Positions 16,568 to 25,186 of a DNA stretch of 46,985 nt are shown piece by piece. Source of the DNA: Nocardia ninae NBRC 108245 (GTDB lineage Bacteria; Actinomycetota; Actinomycetes; Mycobacteriales; Mycobacteriaceae). Both the position numbers and the translations under genes were made by a program. The notes below the pieces were generated by a model. It was not told where the DNA came from and searched no databases. It saw only the letters and a program-made list of their open reading frames with translations. Position 1 is the stretch's first letter; every line of letters starts with the position of its first letter. The stretch spans positions 1 to 46,985 of the forward strand of contig NZ_BJXA01000073.1 in NCBI RefSeq assembly GCF_007990755.1, in the 5' to 3' direction.

Positions 16568-17073
16568 TCCCCGGGTTGGTCTGGGGCGCCACCGACGCCG
16601 AGCGCGAACACGCACTCCCGTGCGACGCCCTGCAACCCACCGGGGTGCAAGCGGATCGAGCCATCAGCATCGACGCACCCCACGGCCTGGTCTATGCCTG
16701 GCTGTGTCAATTACGGGTCGCGCCATACAGTTACGACCTGCTCGACCGCTGGGGCCGCTCCAGCCCACGGCATCGCGATCCACAGCTCGCGGAACTCGAA
16801 GTGGGACAACGCTTCATGGGTCAGTTCGACCTGGTCGCCTTCGCGCTGAGCCAGCACATCACCCTGGTCACCGGGAAGATCGCCGTCACCTACGCGGTCC
16901 GTCCCGGGGGCGACGGCACTCGCCTGGTGGTCCGGGTGCGCATGGGCGGTCCCCGAATTATCGGACGCCTGTTGGCCTTCGGCGACGTCATCATGATGCG
17001 CAAGCAACTGCTGACGTTGAAAGAGCTGGCCGAAGCCGAGGATCGCGCCGAGCCACGAGTCGAACTGCAGTAA
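16564..17073 (+). CDS. SRPBCC-family protein, second of a coupled pair
   Basis: A 169-residue protein. The segment QADRAISIDAPHGLVYAWLC is the typical SRPBCC opening (beta strand, then a helix with A-P-x-x-V-Y-x-W), followed by QLRVAPYSYDLLDRWGR and strands ending in TRLVVRVRMGG. This fold binds hydrophobic ligands. A role as ligand binder or cyclase cannot be told from sequence. The start overlaps the stop of the preceding gene by 4 nt. It shares the presumed control of the divergent TetR. Confidence 0.72.
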   Translation: MIPGLVWGATDAEREHALPCDALQPTGVQADRAISIDAPHGLVYAWLCQLRVAPYSYDLLDRWGRSSPRHRDPQLAELEVGQRFMGQFDLVAFALSQHITLVTGKIAVTYAVRPGGDGTRLVVRVRMGGPRIIGRLLAFGDVIMMRKQLLTLKELAEAEDRAEPRVELQ

Positions 17074-17145
17074 GGCTGTGTCGCGCTACGCAGTGAGTCG
17101 GGTCCGGTTCATGCGGTCTGCCGACGTTCGAGGATGATCTTGGCC

Positions 17146-17910
17146 ATGGCAAAAGATGTTCAGCTCGGCGCCGTGCGCACCTGGTACGACGACACAGGCG
17201 ACGGCGAGCCGGTGCTGTTGCTGCACGGCGGTTTCGTGGATTCTCGCTCATTCGAACCGGCCGTCGCCGGCCTGGCCGAGCACTTCCGCGTCTACCGCAT
17301 GGATCGCCGCGGCCACGGCCGCACCCCCGACGTCGCGGGACCGATCTCCTATGACCTGATGGCCGAGGACACCATCGCGTTCCTCGACAAGGTCGTCGGC
17401 GGCGCCGCGCATCTGGTCGGCTACAGCGACGGCGCGGTCGTCGCCCTGCTGGTCGCGCTTCGTAGACCGGATCTGGTCCGCAAGCTCGTCTCCATCAGCG
17501 GCAACTTCCGCCACGACGGACTACTGCCCGGCGTACTCGACGGTTTTGCGCACGAAGAACCGATGCGGCGCTTGGCCGCTCGGTACGGCGAGGTGTCACC
17601 CGACGGCGAGGAGCATTTCCGGGTGGTCGCCGAGAAACTGCTGTCGATGGCGCGCGCCGAGCCCACCCTGACGGTCGAGGAACTCGCGCGCATCACCAGT
17701 CGCACCCTCGTCATCGCCGCCGACGACGACGCGATGAGCTTGGAACACACGATCGCCCTCTACCGGGCCATCCCCGATTCCGAGCTCGCCATCATCCCGG
17801 GCACCTCGCATCTGCTGGTGGTGGAGAAGCCCGCCGAGGTCTACCGCGTCGTGGGCACCTTCCTCAACACCGACGCGACCCGCACCTGGCAGCCGATCCG
17901 CCGCGCCTGA
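17146..17910 (+). CDS. Alpha/beta-fold hydrolase
   Basis: About 254 residues with the full alpha/beta-hydrolase pattern: the oxyanion motif LLLHGGFVDS, YRMDRRGHGRTP, the nucleophile elbow G-Y-S-D-G in HLVGYSDGAVVALL, the acidic residue in LVIAADDDAM, and the catalytic His in PGTSHLLVVEKP. It should hydrolyse an ester, amide or similar bond; the substrate is unknown. Two ATGs are possible, at 17134 and 17146; the later one gives a normal domain start (MAKDVQLGAVRTWYDD). It follows the SRPBCC pair by about 70 bp on the same strand and could be co-transcribed. Confidence 0.85.
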   Translation: MAKDVQLGAVRTWYDDTGDGEPVLLLHGGFVDSRSFEPAVAGLAEHFRVYRMDRRGHGRTPDVAGPISYDLMAEDTIAFLDKVVGGAAHLVGYSDGAVVALLVALRRPDLVRKLVSISGNFRHDGLLPGVLDGFAHEEPMRRLAARYGEVSPDGEEHFRVVAEKLLSMARAEPTLTVEELARITSRTLVIAADDDAMSLEHTIALYRAIPDSELAIIPGTSHLLVVEKPAEVYRVVGTFLNTDATRTWQPIRRA

Positions 17911-18027
17911 GTGGGGAGTGTCCCGAACGTTTCTATCCGGTAGCAGGAGCCCGGCGGCGCAAGATATTTGGGCAAACTATGTGCTAATAGTATCGCTGCT
18001 GGGCATCCGACCAGTCATGCTGAACGC

Positions 18028-18189
18028 ATGGACTTCATGAAACCAGCCGAGCAGCTGTTGGCGCAGGTCGCGGCGAAGTTCGGCTCTGCGGAAGCGTTCC
18101 TGGACCGGTTGGCCGACGTGCGCGCCGAATATATCGACGACACCGTCGAGATGCCGCGCGTCGTCGGCGGGTTGCCCACGATTTACTGA
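18028..18189 (+). CDS. Small hypothetical protein (53 aa)
   Basis: A short ORF, MDFMKPAEQLLAQVAAKFGS to the stop after GGLPTIY. It is largely helical with an amphipathic pattern (FLDRLADVRAEYIDD). It has no recognisable domain, signal peptide or membrane segment. Its 3' end overlaps the convergent gene by 7 nt. Upstream is an AT-richer stretch (about 17965-18000) that could hold a promoter. The composition looks protein-like, but I cannot confirm that it is expressed. Confidence 0.4.
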   Translation: MDFMKPAEQLLAQVAAKFGSAEAFLDRLADVRAEYIDDTVEMPRVVGGLPTIY

Positions 18190-18656
18190 AACTGGTGAAG
18201 TTCGGCTACATCGAACTTCCACAGCTCGAACCCGTCGGGCACGGTGTCGCCGACCGAAATCCGGTCGCGCGCCCAAGTGCCTGCCAATGCGTGCGGCTCG
18301 GCGCCGCCCGCGGCGGTGAGAATCGGCAGCGGATGGGTGCGCCGCCGCCCGGCCTGCTCCACCGCGGCCGCCTTGTCCACATAGCCGAGCTGATCGTGAT
18401 TGAGGATGTATCGCCCGGTGCAGCCGTGCTCCGGCGGCCGCAGCGCCGCGACGGATGCCGCGGCCGCGTACAGATTCTCCGCGCCCAGCTGCCGCCGAGC
18501 CCACACCACCCGGGCGGGCACGGACAGCAGCCGTTCGATGCCCTGCACGCTGTGATTGCCGATCCAGGCGTGTTCCACCATCCGCGCACCGGGCTCCACA
18601 TATCCGATCAGCCGGTAGTCGTCGTCCAGGAGCACTGCTCGATAGAACTGTCGCAC
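18183..18656 (-). CDS. Hypothetical protein (157 aa)
   Basis: A 157-residue protein that I do not recognise. It begins MRQFYRAVLLDDDYRLIGYV (GTG at 18656, with AAAGGA about 10 nt upstream) and has ENLYAAAASVAALRPPEHGC, RYILNHDQLGYVDK and the C-terminal PDGFELWKFDVAELHQFQ. There is no signal peptide or membrane helix. Strand composition and the ribosome site support a real gene. It is followed by the convergent small ORF and preceded by the ECF sigma gene 88 bp away, whose transcript could read into it. Confidence 0.6.
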   Translation of the reverse strand: MRQFYRAVLLDDDYRLIGYVEPGARMVEHAWIGNHSVQGIERLLSVPARVVWARRQLGAENLYAAAASVAALRPPEHGCTGRYILNHDQLGYVDKAAAVEQAGRRRTHPLPILTAAGGAEPHALAGTWARDRISVGDTVPDGFELWKFDVAELHQFQ

Positions 18657-18744
18657 GCGGCCGGATTCCTTTCGGAGGTAAGCGGTTTCGTAGCATGCTC
18701 ACACTCGATTGCGGTGTAGCGATTACCACGGCGTTACAACCGAA

Positions 18745-20025
18745 CTAGCGGGCCCCGCTGTCCTGCGCGCGGTCGAGCAGCAGCGCGCGCTCGGCCTTAT
18801 TACCGGTCAGCTCGGCGGCGCGGATGAATTCGGCACCCGCTTCGGCGTGCCTACCGAGCTGGCTGAGCAGATCGCCGCGCACGGCGTAGTAGAGGTGGTA
18901 GGTGTCCAGCGCGCCCGAAGCCGCGAGCGCGTCGACGAGGTCCAGCCCCGCCGCCGGTCCGTGCACCTTGCTCACCGCCACCGCGCGATTCAACTCCACG
19001 ATCGGCGACGGAAAGCGTTCGGCGAGCACGGCATACAGCCCGGCGATGCGCCGCCAATCGGTGTCCTGCGGCGTCGCCGCCATGGCGTGCACGGCGGCGA
19101 TCGCGGCCTGCAACGCGTAACTGCCCGGCAGCAGGCCGCGGTCTCTGGCGACCGCGTTGGCGCGCCCCAACGCCGCGAACCCACGCCGGATCAGCAGCCG
19201 ATCCCACCGTGCCCGGTTTTGATCGGCAAGCAGCACAACATCATTCGCCGGACCGGTGCGCGCGGGCAGTCGCGAGGCTTGCAGTTCCAGCAGCGCGACC
19301 AGCCCGTGCACCTCGGGTTCGACGGGCAGCAGCTCGGCCAGGATGCGGGCCAATCGCAGTGCGTCCTGGCACAGCTCGACGCGGATCCAATCCTCGCCCG
19401 CGGTCGCCGCATATCCCTCGTTGAAGATCAGATAGACGACCGCGAGCACCGAGGCCAGCCGCTCGGTCAACTCCTCGCCGCTGGGCACCTCATAGGGCAC
19501 CTGCTTGGCGGCGATGGTTCGTTTGGCGCGCACAATGCGTTGCGCCACCGTAGATTCCGCGACAACGAAAGCGCGGGCGATCTCCTCGGTGGTCAAGCCG
19601 CCGAGGAGTCGCAGAGTCAACGCCACCCGCGACTGCTCCGGCAGGACCGGATGGCAGGCGGTGAACATCATCCGGAGCAGATCGTCCGCGACCGCGGCGT
19701 CCGGCTCGGGTTCGTCCGGCGTCTGCTCGGTCACCAGCTGGTGACCGAGCAGCGCGAGCTTGCGGGCGAAGGTCTGATTCCGGCGGATCCGGTCGATCGC
19801 CCGATGCTTGGCGGTGAGCATCAGCCAGCCGCCCGGATTCGGCGGCACCCCGTCGCGTGGCCGCTGTTCCAACGCCGCGACCAGCGCGTCCTGCGCCAGC
19901 TCCTCGGCCGCGTCGATATCGCCGACGACGCGGGTGAGCCCCGCGACCAGTCGCGGCCATTCCATCCGCCACACCGTTTCCACGGCGCGGTGGGTCTGCT
20001 CGGGCGACCGGTCCGGGCTCATCAT
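18745..20025 (-). CDS. ECF42-type RNA polymerase sigma factor
   Basis: A 426-residue sigma factor. Region 2 is near residues 15-80 (VVGDIDAAEELAQDALVAAL, then AKHRAIDRIRR) and region 4 near 135-180 (LLGGLTTEEIARAFVVAEST, then VAQRIVRAKR). After residue 190 comes a long C-terminal extension with TPR-like helices and the conserved YLIFNEGYAA segment, which marks the ECF42 group. This extension is known to be needed for activity in that group. There is no anti-sigma gene. The partner is the YCII/DGPF protein encoded 13 bp upstream, as usual for ECF42. The start is one of two adjacent ATGs at 20025 and 20022. A matching promoter precedes the pair. Confidence 0.88.
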   Translation of the reverse strand: MMSPDRSPEQTHRAVETVWRMEWPRLVAGLTRVVGDIDAAEELAQDALVAALEQRPRDGVPPNPGGWLMLTAKHRAIDRIRRNQTFARKLALLGHQLVTEQTPDEPEPDAAVADDLLRMMFTACHPVLPEQSRVALTLRLLGGLTTEEIARAFVVAESTVAQRIVRAKRTIAAKQVPYEVPSGEELTERLASVLAVVYLIFNEGYAATAGEDWIRVELCQDALRLARILAELLPVEPEVHGLVALLELQASRLPARTGPANDVVLLADQNRARWDRLLIRRGFAALGRANAVARDRGLLPGSYALQAAIAAVHAMAATPQDTDWRRIAGLYAVLAERFPSPIVELNRAVAVSKVHGPAAGLDLVDALAASGALDTYHLYYAVRGDLLSQLGRHAEAGAEFIRAAELTGNKAERALLLDRAQDSGAR

Positions 20026-20038
20026 CCGTGGTGGCCGA

Positions 20039-20389
20039 TCAGGCCTCTTCGGCGATCTGCCGGAGCTCGACCTCGATCTCCCACTCGGGGCCGTGCACGT
20101 CGAGGAAGCGTGAGGTCCACTCGACCGCTTCCTCCTTGGTTTTCGTCTGCAAGATGCAGTACCCGCCGACAATCTCTTTGGACTCGGTGTACGGCCCGTC
20201 GATCACCGTCTGCTTGCCGCCGGACTGCTTGATCGTGGTGGCCTCGCTGACCGGGGTCAAGCCGTTGGTGTCCAGCAGCACGCCGGCCTTGGTCATCTCC
20301 TCGATCACCTTGCCCACCCGGTCCATCAGCGCCGCGTCCGGCTCGGGCGCGGTGGTGGGGTCGAGGTGGATCAGCATCATGTAGCGCAT
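20039..20389 (-). CDS. YCII-related DGPF-domain protein, ECF42 partner
   Basis: A 116-residue single-domain protein opening MRYMMLIHLDP. The DGP motif is in VIDGPYTESKEIVGGY, followed by EEAVEWTSRF, typical of YCII/DGPF proteins. The fold is ferredoxin-like and often dimeric. Genes of this family sit next to ECF42 sigma factors and are their main regulon members; their enzymatic role is unclear. It is the first gene of the two-gene operon, 13 bp before the sigma gene. The TGTCGA promoter lies upstream. Confidence 0.9.
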   Translation of the reverse strand: MRYMMLIHLDPTTAPEPDAALMDRVGKVIEEMTKAGVLLDTNGLTPVSEATTIKQSGGKQTVIDGPYTESKEIVGGYCILQTKTKEEAVEWTSRFLDVHGPEWEIEVELRQIAEEA

Positions 20390-20414
20390 CTCGGGTCCTT
20401 TGCTCGTCGTCGTC

Positions 20415-20430
20415 AGGATCGTCCGATCCT
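20415..20430. promoter_or_regulatory. Inverted repeat in the ECF42 operon leader
   Basis: AGGATCG and CGATCCT (7 bp, perfect) with a 2-bp centre, 25 bp upstream of the YCII-gene ATG. It would fall within the first transcribed bases if the promoter at 20442-20468 is used. It could be an operator or a 5'-UTR hairpin. Confidence 0.45.
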
Positions 20431-20441
20431 CACCTCACTGC

Positions 20442-20468
20442 ATCGAACGGCCACCACCCGAATCGACA
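20442..20468 (-). promoter_or_regulatory. Putative ECF42-type promoter (TGTCGA -35)
   Basis: On the minus strand TGTCGA (20468-20463) is followed after 17 bp by CGAT (20445-20442). The ECF42 group is known to recognise a TGTCGA -35 and a CGA/TC-like -10, so this reads as the autoregulated promoter of the YCII-sigma operon, with the start expected near 20435. The spacing and motif were read by eye. Confidence 0.55.
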
Positions 20469-20577
20469 CTCCTCCGAAGATTTTCCTCGAGTATTTTCGG
20501 CGCGGAACGGCAGGCCACGGTTTCCGCGGTATTGCGGGAAGCATTCGCGGCAGGGAGCATAGCGGTGGAGGGATGTC

Positions 20578-21927
20578 ATGGAACCTGGTGGCGGCGATAC
20601 GTTCGCAGCGATCCCCGGACCCGGCGGCGCGGGTGACGGCCTCGCCGAGATCGTGGCGGCGGGTGGTCTGCACAACTACCAGCTGAAACTGCATGCCGTC
20701 TACGGTCCCGTCGTCCGTTTCCGGTTGCCCGGCGCGGAGACGGTGGTGTCGATCGCCGACCCGGTGCTGCTGGAGGCCACCGCGAAGGTCGACAAGCGGC
20801 CCGAGAAGCTATTCGAGTTCCTGGCGCCGCTGCAGGAATCGGATAATTTGCAGACGCTTTCCGCCGAGGAGCACACGCCGTGGCGGCGAGTGTTGCTGTC
20901 GGTGCTGGCCGGGCGGCGCTCGCACGAGGCGCATTTCGGGCAGTTCGTCGCGCTGACCTGCGACACGGCCGATCGGTGGGCGGACTCGGACGGGCCGATT
21001 GCTTTGCAGCAGCACCTGAGTGAGCTGTCGCTGCGGATGATCTGTGATTACGCGCTCGGTGCCGGTGCGGACTCGCCGGAGCAGGCCGGGCGGATCGTGT
21101 CGGCCTTCGAGGATGTGCTGACCGACCAGTTGGCTCGGCTTTATCAGGCCGATCTGCCGGGAACCGAGGTCGAACGTAGTGCCCGTGCGCAGCGGGCCTT
21201 GACCTTTCTTCGGACCACCGTGGATGACGTGCTCGCCGCGCATCAGGATGCCGCACGGCAGACCGACGGCAGCGACCTGATCGCCGCACTGGCCGCGGCC
21301 GGCCAACCGCCGGCGCGGATCCGCGACACCGTGCTGATGACCATGCTGGCTGCGCACCACACCACCGGCGTCGCGATCTCCTGGACCTTGTATCTACTCG
21401 CGCAGCACCCTGAAGTCGCGGACCGCGTCGCCGAAGAAGTTGCGGACGTACTGGGGAACCGGCCCGCGCCGGACTACGCGGATCTGAAACGCCTGACGTA
21501 CCTGAAGATGGTGCTCGAGGAATCGATGCGGCTCTACCCGCCGGGCCCCTACGGCGCCCGCGAAATCTCGGAAGACCTTCGCGTGGGCGACTATACGATC
21601 CCGGCTGGGACCACGATCTTCTATCCGATCTGGGCCGTGCACCTCAACCCCGAATACTGGCCGCAGCCAGAGGTTTTCCGCCCAGAACGTTTCTCCGCAG
21701 CGGAATCCGCCGGACGTCCCAGGCTCGCGTACATCCCCTTCGGCCTCGGCCCGCGCAGCTGCGAAGGCGCCGCGCTGGCCATGGTCGAAGCACAACTGGT
21801 GCTCGCGGTTCTACTGCGACGCTTCCGATTCGAGCTTGCCCCTGGGCATTCGGTGGTTCCCGTCGAACGCTTCGTCCTGTGGGCGGCCGATGACATCCGG
21901 ATGAACCTCACGCCACGCGTCACCTGA
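20578..21927 (+). CDS. Cytochrome P450
   Basis: A 449-residue P450. The heme-binding loop is PFGLGPRSCEGAALA with the axial Cys. The ExxR motif is in EESMRLYPPG and the PERF-type segment is FRPERFS. The I-helix reads MLAAHHTTGVAISW: the acid usually before the Thr is His, as in CYP51 (AGHHTS). It has no membrane anchor, so it is a soluble monooxygenase needing separate redox partners; none is nearby. The start is ATG at 20578 with GTGGAGGG upstream. It is not obviously in an operon. The subfamily and substrate cannot be set by eye. Confidence 0.92.
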   Translation: MEPGGGDTFAAIPGPGGAGDGLAEIVAAGGLHNYQLKLHAVYGPVVRFRLPGAETVVSIADPVLLEATAKVDKRPEKLFEFLAPLQESDNLQTLSAEEHTPWRRVLLSVLAGRRSHEAHFGQFVALTCDTADRWADSDGPIALQQHLSELSLRMICDYALGAGADSPEQAGRIVSAFEDVLTDQLARLYQADLPGTEVERSARAQRALTFLRTTVDDVLAAHQDAARQTDGSDLIAALAAAGQPPARIRDTVLMTMLAAHHTTGVAISWTLYLLAQHPEVADRVAEEVADVLGNRPAPDYADLKRLTYLKMVLEESMRLYPPGPYGAREISEDLRVGDYTIPAGTTIFYPIWAVHLNPEYWPQPEVFRPERFSAAESAGRPRLAYIPFGLGPRSCEGAALAMVEAQLVLAVLLRRFRFELAPGHSVVPVERFVLWAADDIRMNLTPRVT

Positions 21928-21960
21928 TCCAGCTCTGGAGCACGCGGTTCTGCTTGCGGC

Positions 21961-22776
21961 TCAGCGCTGTTCGCCAGGCCAGACGGCTCGAGCGTGTGCG
22001 GCACGCGCGGTCCACCGGCCGTCGTAGCGGACTTCGACAGGGTGCGCGAAGGCGCTGGTGACGTTCTCGGTGGTGAGGATGTCGCGCGCGGGGCCAGCGG
22101 CGACAGTGTGGCCGTCGGCGATCAGCAGCGCGTGCGTGGTGGTGCTCGGCAGCTCCTCCAGATGGTGGGTGACCAGGACCGACGCGACCTCGGGATGCGT
22201 GTCACCGAGGGTATCGATGGTCTCCAGGAGTTGTTCGCGGGCAGCGAGATCCAGGCCGGTGGAGGGCTCGTCGAACAGCAGCAGGCGTGGTTCGGCGATG
22301 AGCGCGCGGGCGATCAATGTGCGGCCGCGTTCACCTTGGGAGAGCGTCGGCCAGGTGCTGTCGGCCTTCCCGGTGAGGCCGACGGTATCGATCATCGCAT
22401 CCGCACGGCCGAGCTGATCCGGCGTTGGCGTCCAGCGCATCGGGGTGTCGATGGTGGCCGTGAGACCGGTCAGCACCACCTCACGAATGGTCAGCGGATA
22501 ACGCAGCGGGTGGCGCGGATTCACATGCCCGATCGAATGGCGCAGGCGTTGCAGTTCGACGCGGCCCAACTGTTCACCGAGCACCCGAACCGTGCCCGAG
22601 GTGGGAAACATGACCGCGCCACAGAAACCGAGCAGGGTGCTCTTGCCCGCCCCATTCGGCCCGAGCAACGCCCAGTGTTCGCCTGCGCGCACGGTCAGCG
22701 AGATACCGTTGATGATCTTCTTGCCCTCGCGGCGGAACGTCACATCCGTCAGTTCGAGCACCGGTGCGCCGGTCAC
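21961..22776 (-). CDS. Orphan ABC transporter ATP-binding protein
   Basis: A 271-residue single ABC domain. Walker A is LLGPNGAGKSTLL (about residues 36-48), the signature is LSQGERGRTLIARAL, Walker B is LLLFDEPSTGLD and the H-loop is VLVTHHLEELP. The GTG at 22776 is preferred because AAGGAGG lies 7 nt upstream; the ATG at 22782 would nearly touch that ribosome site. No permease or binding protein adjoins it, so it either serves a distant permease or has a non-transport role. The gene is divergent from a LuxR-type regulator, which may control it. Confidence 0.85.
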   Translation of the reverse strand: MTGAPVLELTDVTFRREGKKIINGISLTVRAGEHWALLGPNGAGKSTLLGFCGAVMFPTSGTVRVLGEQLGRVELQRLRHSIGHVNPRHPLRYPLTIREVVLTGLTATIDTPMRWTPTPDQLGRADAMIDTVGLTGKADSTWPTLSQGERGRTLIARALIAEPRLLLFDEPSTGLDLAAREQLLETIDTLGDTHPEVASVLVTHHLEELPSTTTHALLIADGHTVAAGPARDILTTENVTSAFAHPVEVRYDGRWTARAAHARAVWPGEQR

Positions 22777-22890
22777 GTGCATGCCTCCTTCGGAAAGGGG
22801 CAGTTTAGCCAGCACGAACCCCACCGACGTACCCGGCATCTTCCGGCAAAACGCCCGGGGGCCACGGTCGTCCGTGCGAAGGTAATCGGC

Positions 22891-25182
22891 GTGGCGTGGC
22901 ACGTGACAGGAAACCTCCCCGCCGAAGTGACCAGCTTCGTCGGGCGGGCCGGCGAAGTCGCCGCCGCCAGGAAACTGCTGTCCAGCACGCGGTTGCTCAC
23001 GCTGACCGGGCCGGGCGGTGTCGGCAAGACCCGGCTGGCCCGGCGGGTGGGCGACACGGTGCGGCGCGCCTTTCCCGACGGTGTGTGGCTGGTCGAGGTG
23101 GCTCACGTCAACAACGGTGAGCTGGTGGCGCTCAGCGTCGCCCAGGCGCTCGGCCTGCGCGACGACACCAGCGCGCCGCTGAACGGCCTCACCGACTACC
23201 TCGGCGGCAAGCACCTGCTGCTCGTCCTCGACAACTGCGAACACCTCATCGACGCCTGCGCCGAACTCGTCGACCGGCTGATCGCGAGCACGCCCGAGGT
23301 TCGGGTACTCGCGACCAGCCGGGAGCCGCTCGGTGTGCTGGGGGAGCAGGTGCTGCCGATCGCGCCGCTGCCGGTACCCGAGGTGGACGAGGACTCCGGC
23401 GAAGTCGACGCCGCGGACAACGCGGCGCTGCGGCTGCTGATCGACCGGGCCACCGCTGCGAATCCCGAATTCCGGGTCAGCGCTGCCAATCTCGGTGCGC
23501 TGGCCGGGATCTGCCTTCGGCTGGAGGGCATTCCGCTGGCCTTGGAGCTTGCGGCGTTGCGGCTGCGGGCTTTCACCCCCGACCAGGTGCTGGAACGCCT
23601 CGACGACACCATGCGCCTGCTCACCACCGGACTGCGCACGGCACCGGAGCGGCAGCAGACGCTCGAGGCCGCCATCCGCTGGAGCTACGACCTGTGCACC
23701 CCGGACGAACAACGCCTCTGGGAGCAGCTCGCCGTGTTCGCGGGCGGCTTCGACCTGGCCGCCGCCGAGGCGGTGTGCGTACTCGAGCCGCCGGGCGCAC
23801 TGGTCGACGCGCTCACCGGTCTAGTCGACAAGTCGGTGCTGAGCCATCGCCACGACAGCGACGGCACCGGCCGCTACAGCGTGCTCGAACCACTGCGCCA
23901 GTTCGCGCTGGCGCGGCTCGCGGCGCACGGCGACGAGTACGCCGTCCGTATCCGGCACCGCGATCACTATTACCGTGTCGCGCAACGCGGGCGCACCGAA
24001 TACTGGGGTGCGGCCGACGTCGTCTGGTTCCGGGACGTCACCCGCGAACACGCGAATCTGCGTGCGGCGCTACAGTTCGCGCTCGCCGACCCGGACGGCG
24101 CGCATCGCGGGTTACAGATCGCCGCCGAGCTGCGGCCGTTCTGGGAGCACTATCGGTTCCTGCTGGAGGGCTATCGCTGGCTGATGGACGCGCTCGGCAA
24201 AGATCCCGCGCGCACCAGCGACCGGGCGCGGGCGCTGACCGCCGCGTCGATCATCGCGGCCATGCTGTCGGACACCGAGTCGGCGAACGAGTATCTGCGC
24301 GAATGTGTGTCGATAGCCACGGAATTGGGTGCCGAGGAGGTGCTGGTCGAGGCGACGCTGCTGTCGGCGGTGCTGGCCTTCGCCGAGTCTGGTCCGGTGC
24401 GTGCGCTCGAGATCGCCGAGGATGCGGCCGTGCGGGCGCGGGCGTGCGGACACCACGGCACCGAGATGGAATGCCTCGCGTTCGCTTATGTCTGCGCGAT
24501 GGTGCTGGCGGACGATCGTGCGGGGGCATTGGCCGAGCAGTTCCTGGCGAAGTCCACCCAGCACGGTTCGCATCTGCTCGGCGGACTCGCCTCGTGGGCG
24601 GTCGGGACGAATCATTGGCGAAATGGGCACGAGGACAAGGCGATCGAGGAGCTCCGGCGCGCCCTCGAGCTATTGCGACTGTTCGATCGGTGCGTGTGGA
24701 CCGCCTCCGCGTTCGATGGGCTCGCCTGGGTCGCGGCGGCAGGTCGTGACCTGAGCCGTGCCGCTCGGCTGATGGGTGCCGCGGCGACCGTGCGGCACGG
24801 CAGCACGCAGCGGCTCGCGCACGCGATGACCGACGTGGTCGGTGACAAAGTCCGGTTGCAGGTCTATGGGGCCATGGGGGACAAGGAGTTCCGGTCCGCC
24901 TTCGACGGTGGTGCCGCGCTCGGCCTCGACGAGGCAGTGCGCTACGCGCTCGGTGCCGAGCAGGCTGTCATTCCGCCGAAATCCCTTGCCGTCGAAAAAC
25001 TCACGCGCCGCGAACGGGACGTGGCGCGATTGGTGGCCGACGGTTACAGCAACAAACGCATCGCCGCCGAACTGGTCATCTCGATTCGCACCGCGGAGAG
25101 CCACGTCGACCACATCCTGACCAAGCTCGGCTTCACCTCGCGCGCCCAGATCGCGGCGTGGGTCAGCAGGCACAGCCCCTGA
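22891..25182 (+). CDS. ATPase-domain LuxR-family regulator (NB-ARC-like)
   Basis: A 763-residue regulator. The N-terminus has LPAEVTSFVGR, Walker A LTGPGGVGKTRLARR (about residue 40), Walker B LLLVLDNCEH and the sensor ATSREPLGV, a STAND/NB-ARC-type ATPase. The segment ALAGICLRLEGIPLALELAA is also typical. Helical repeats follow (about 330-690). The C-terminal LuxR helix-turn-helix is LTRRERDVARLVADGYSNKR, then AESHVDHILTKLGFTSRAQI. The start is GTG at 22891; the open frame runs far upstream over the ABC gene but is not coding there. Targets are unknown. The divergent ABC gene is a candidate. Confidence 0.87.
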   Translation: MAWHVTGNLPAEVTSFVGRAGEVAAARKLLSSTRLLTLTGPGGVGKTRLARRVGDTVRRAFPDGVWLVEVAHVNNGELVALSVAQALGLRDDTSAPLNGLTDYLGGKHLLLVLDNCEHLIDACAELVDRLIASTPEVRVLATSREPLGVLGEQVLPIAPLPVPEVDEDSGEVDAADNAALRLLIDRATAANPEFRVSAANLGALAGICLRLEGIPLALELAALRLRAFTPDQVLERLDDTMRLLTTGLRTAPERQQTLEAAIRWSYDLCTPDEQRLWEQLAVFAGGFDLAAAEAVCVLEPPGALVDALTGLVDKSVLSHRHDSDGTGRYSVLEPLRQFALARLAAHGDEYAVRIRHRDHYYRVAQRGRTEYWGAADVVWFRDVTREHANLRAALQFALADPDGAHRGLQIAAELRPFWEHYRFLLEGYRWLMDALGKDPARTSDRARALTAASIIAAMLSDTESANEYLRECVSIATELGAEEVLVEATLLSAVLAFAESGPVRALEIAEDAAVRARACGHHGTEMECLAFAYVCAMVLADDRAGALAEQFLAKSTQHGSHLLGGLASWAVGTNHWRNGHEDKAIEELRRALELLRLFDRCVWTASAFDGLAWVAAAGRDLSRAARLMGAAATVRHGSTQRLAHAMTDVVGDKVRLQVYGAMGDKEFRSAFDGGAALGLDEAVRYALGAEQAVIPPKSLAVEKLTRRERDVARLVADGYSNKRIAAELVISIRTAESHVDHILTKLGFTSRAQIAAWVSRHSP

Positions 25183-25186
25183 CCGG

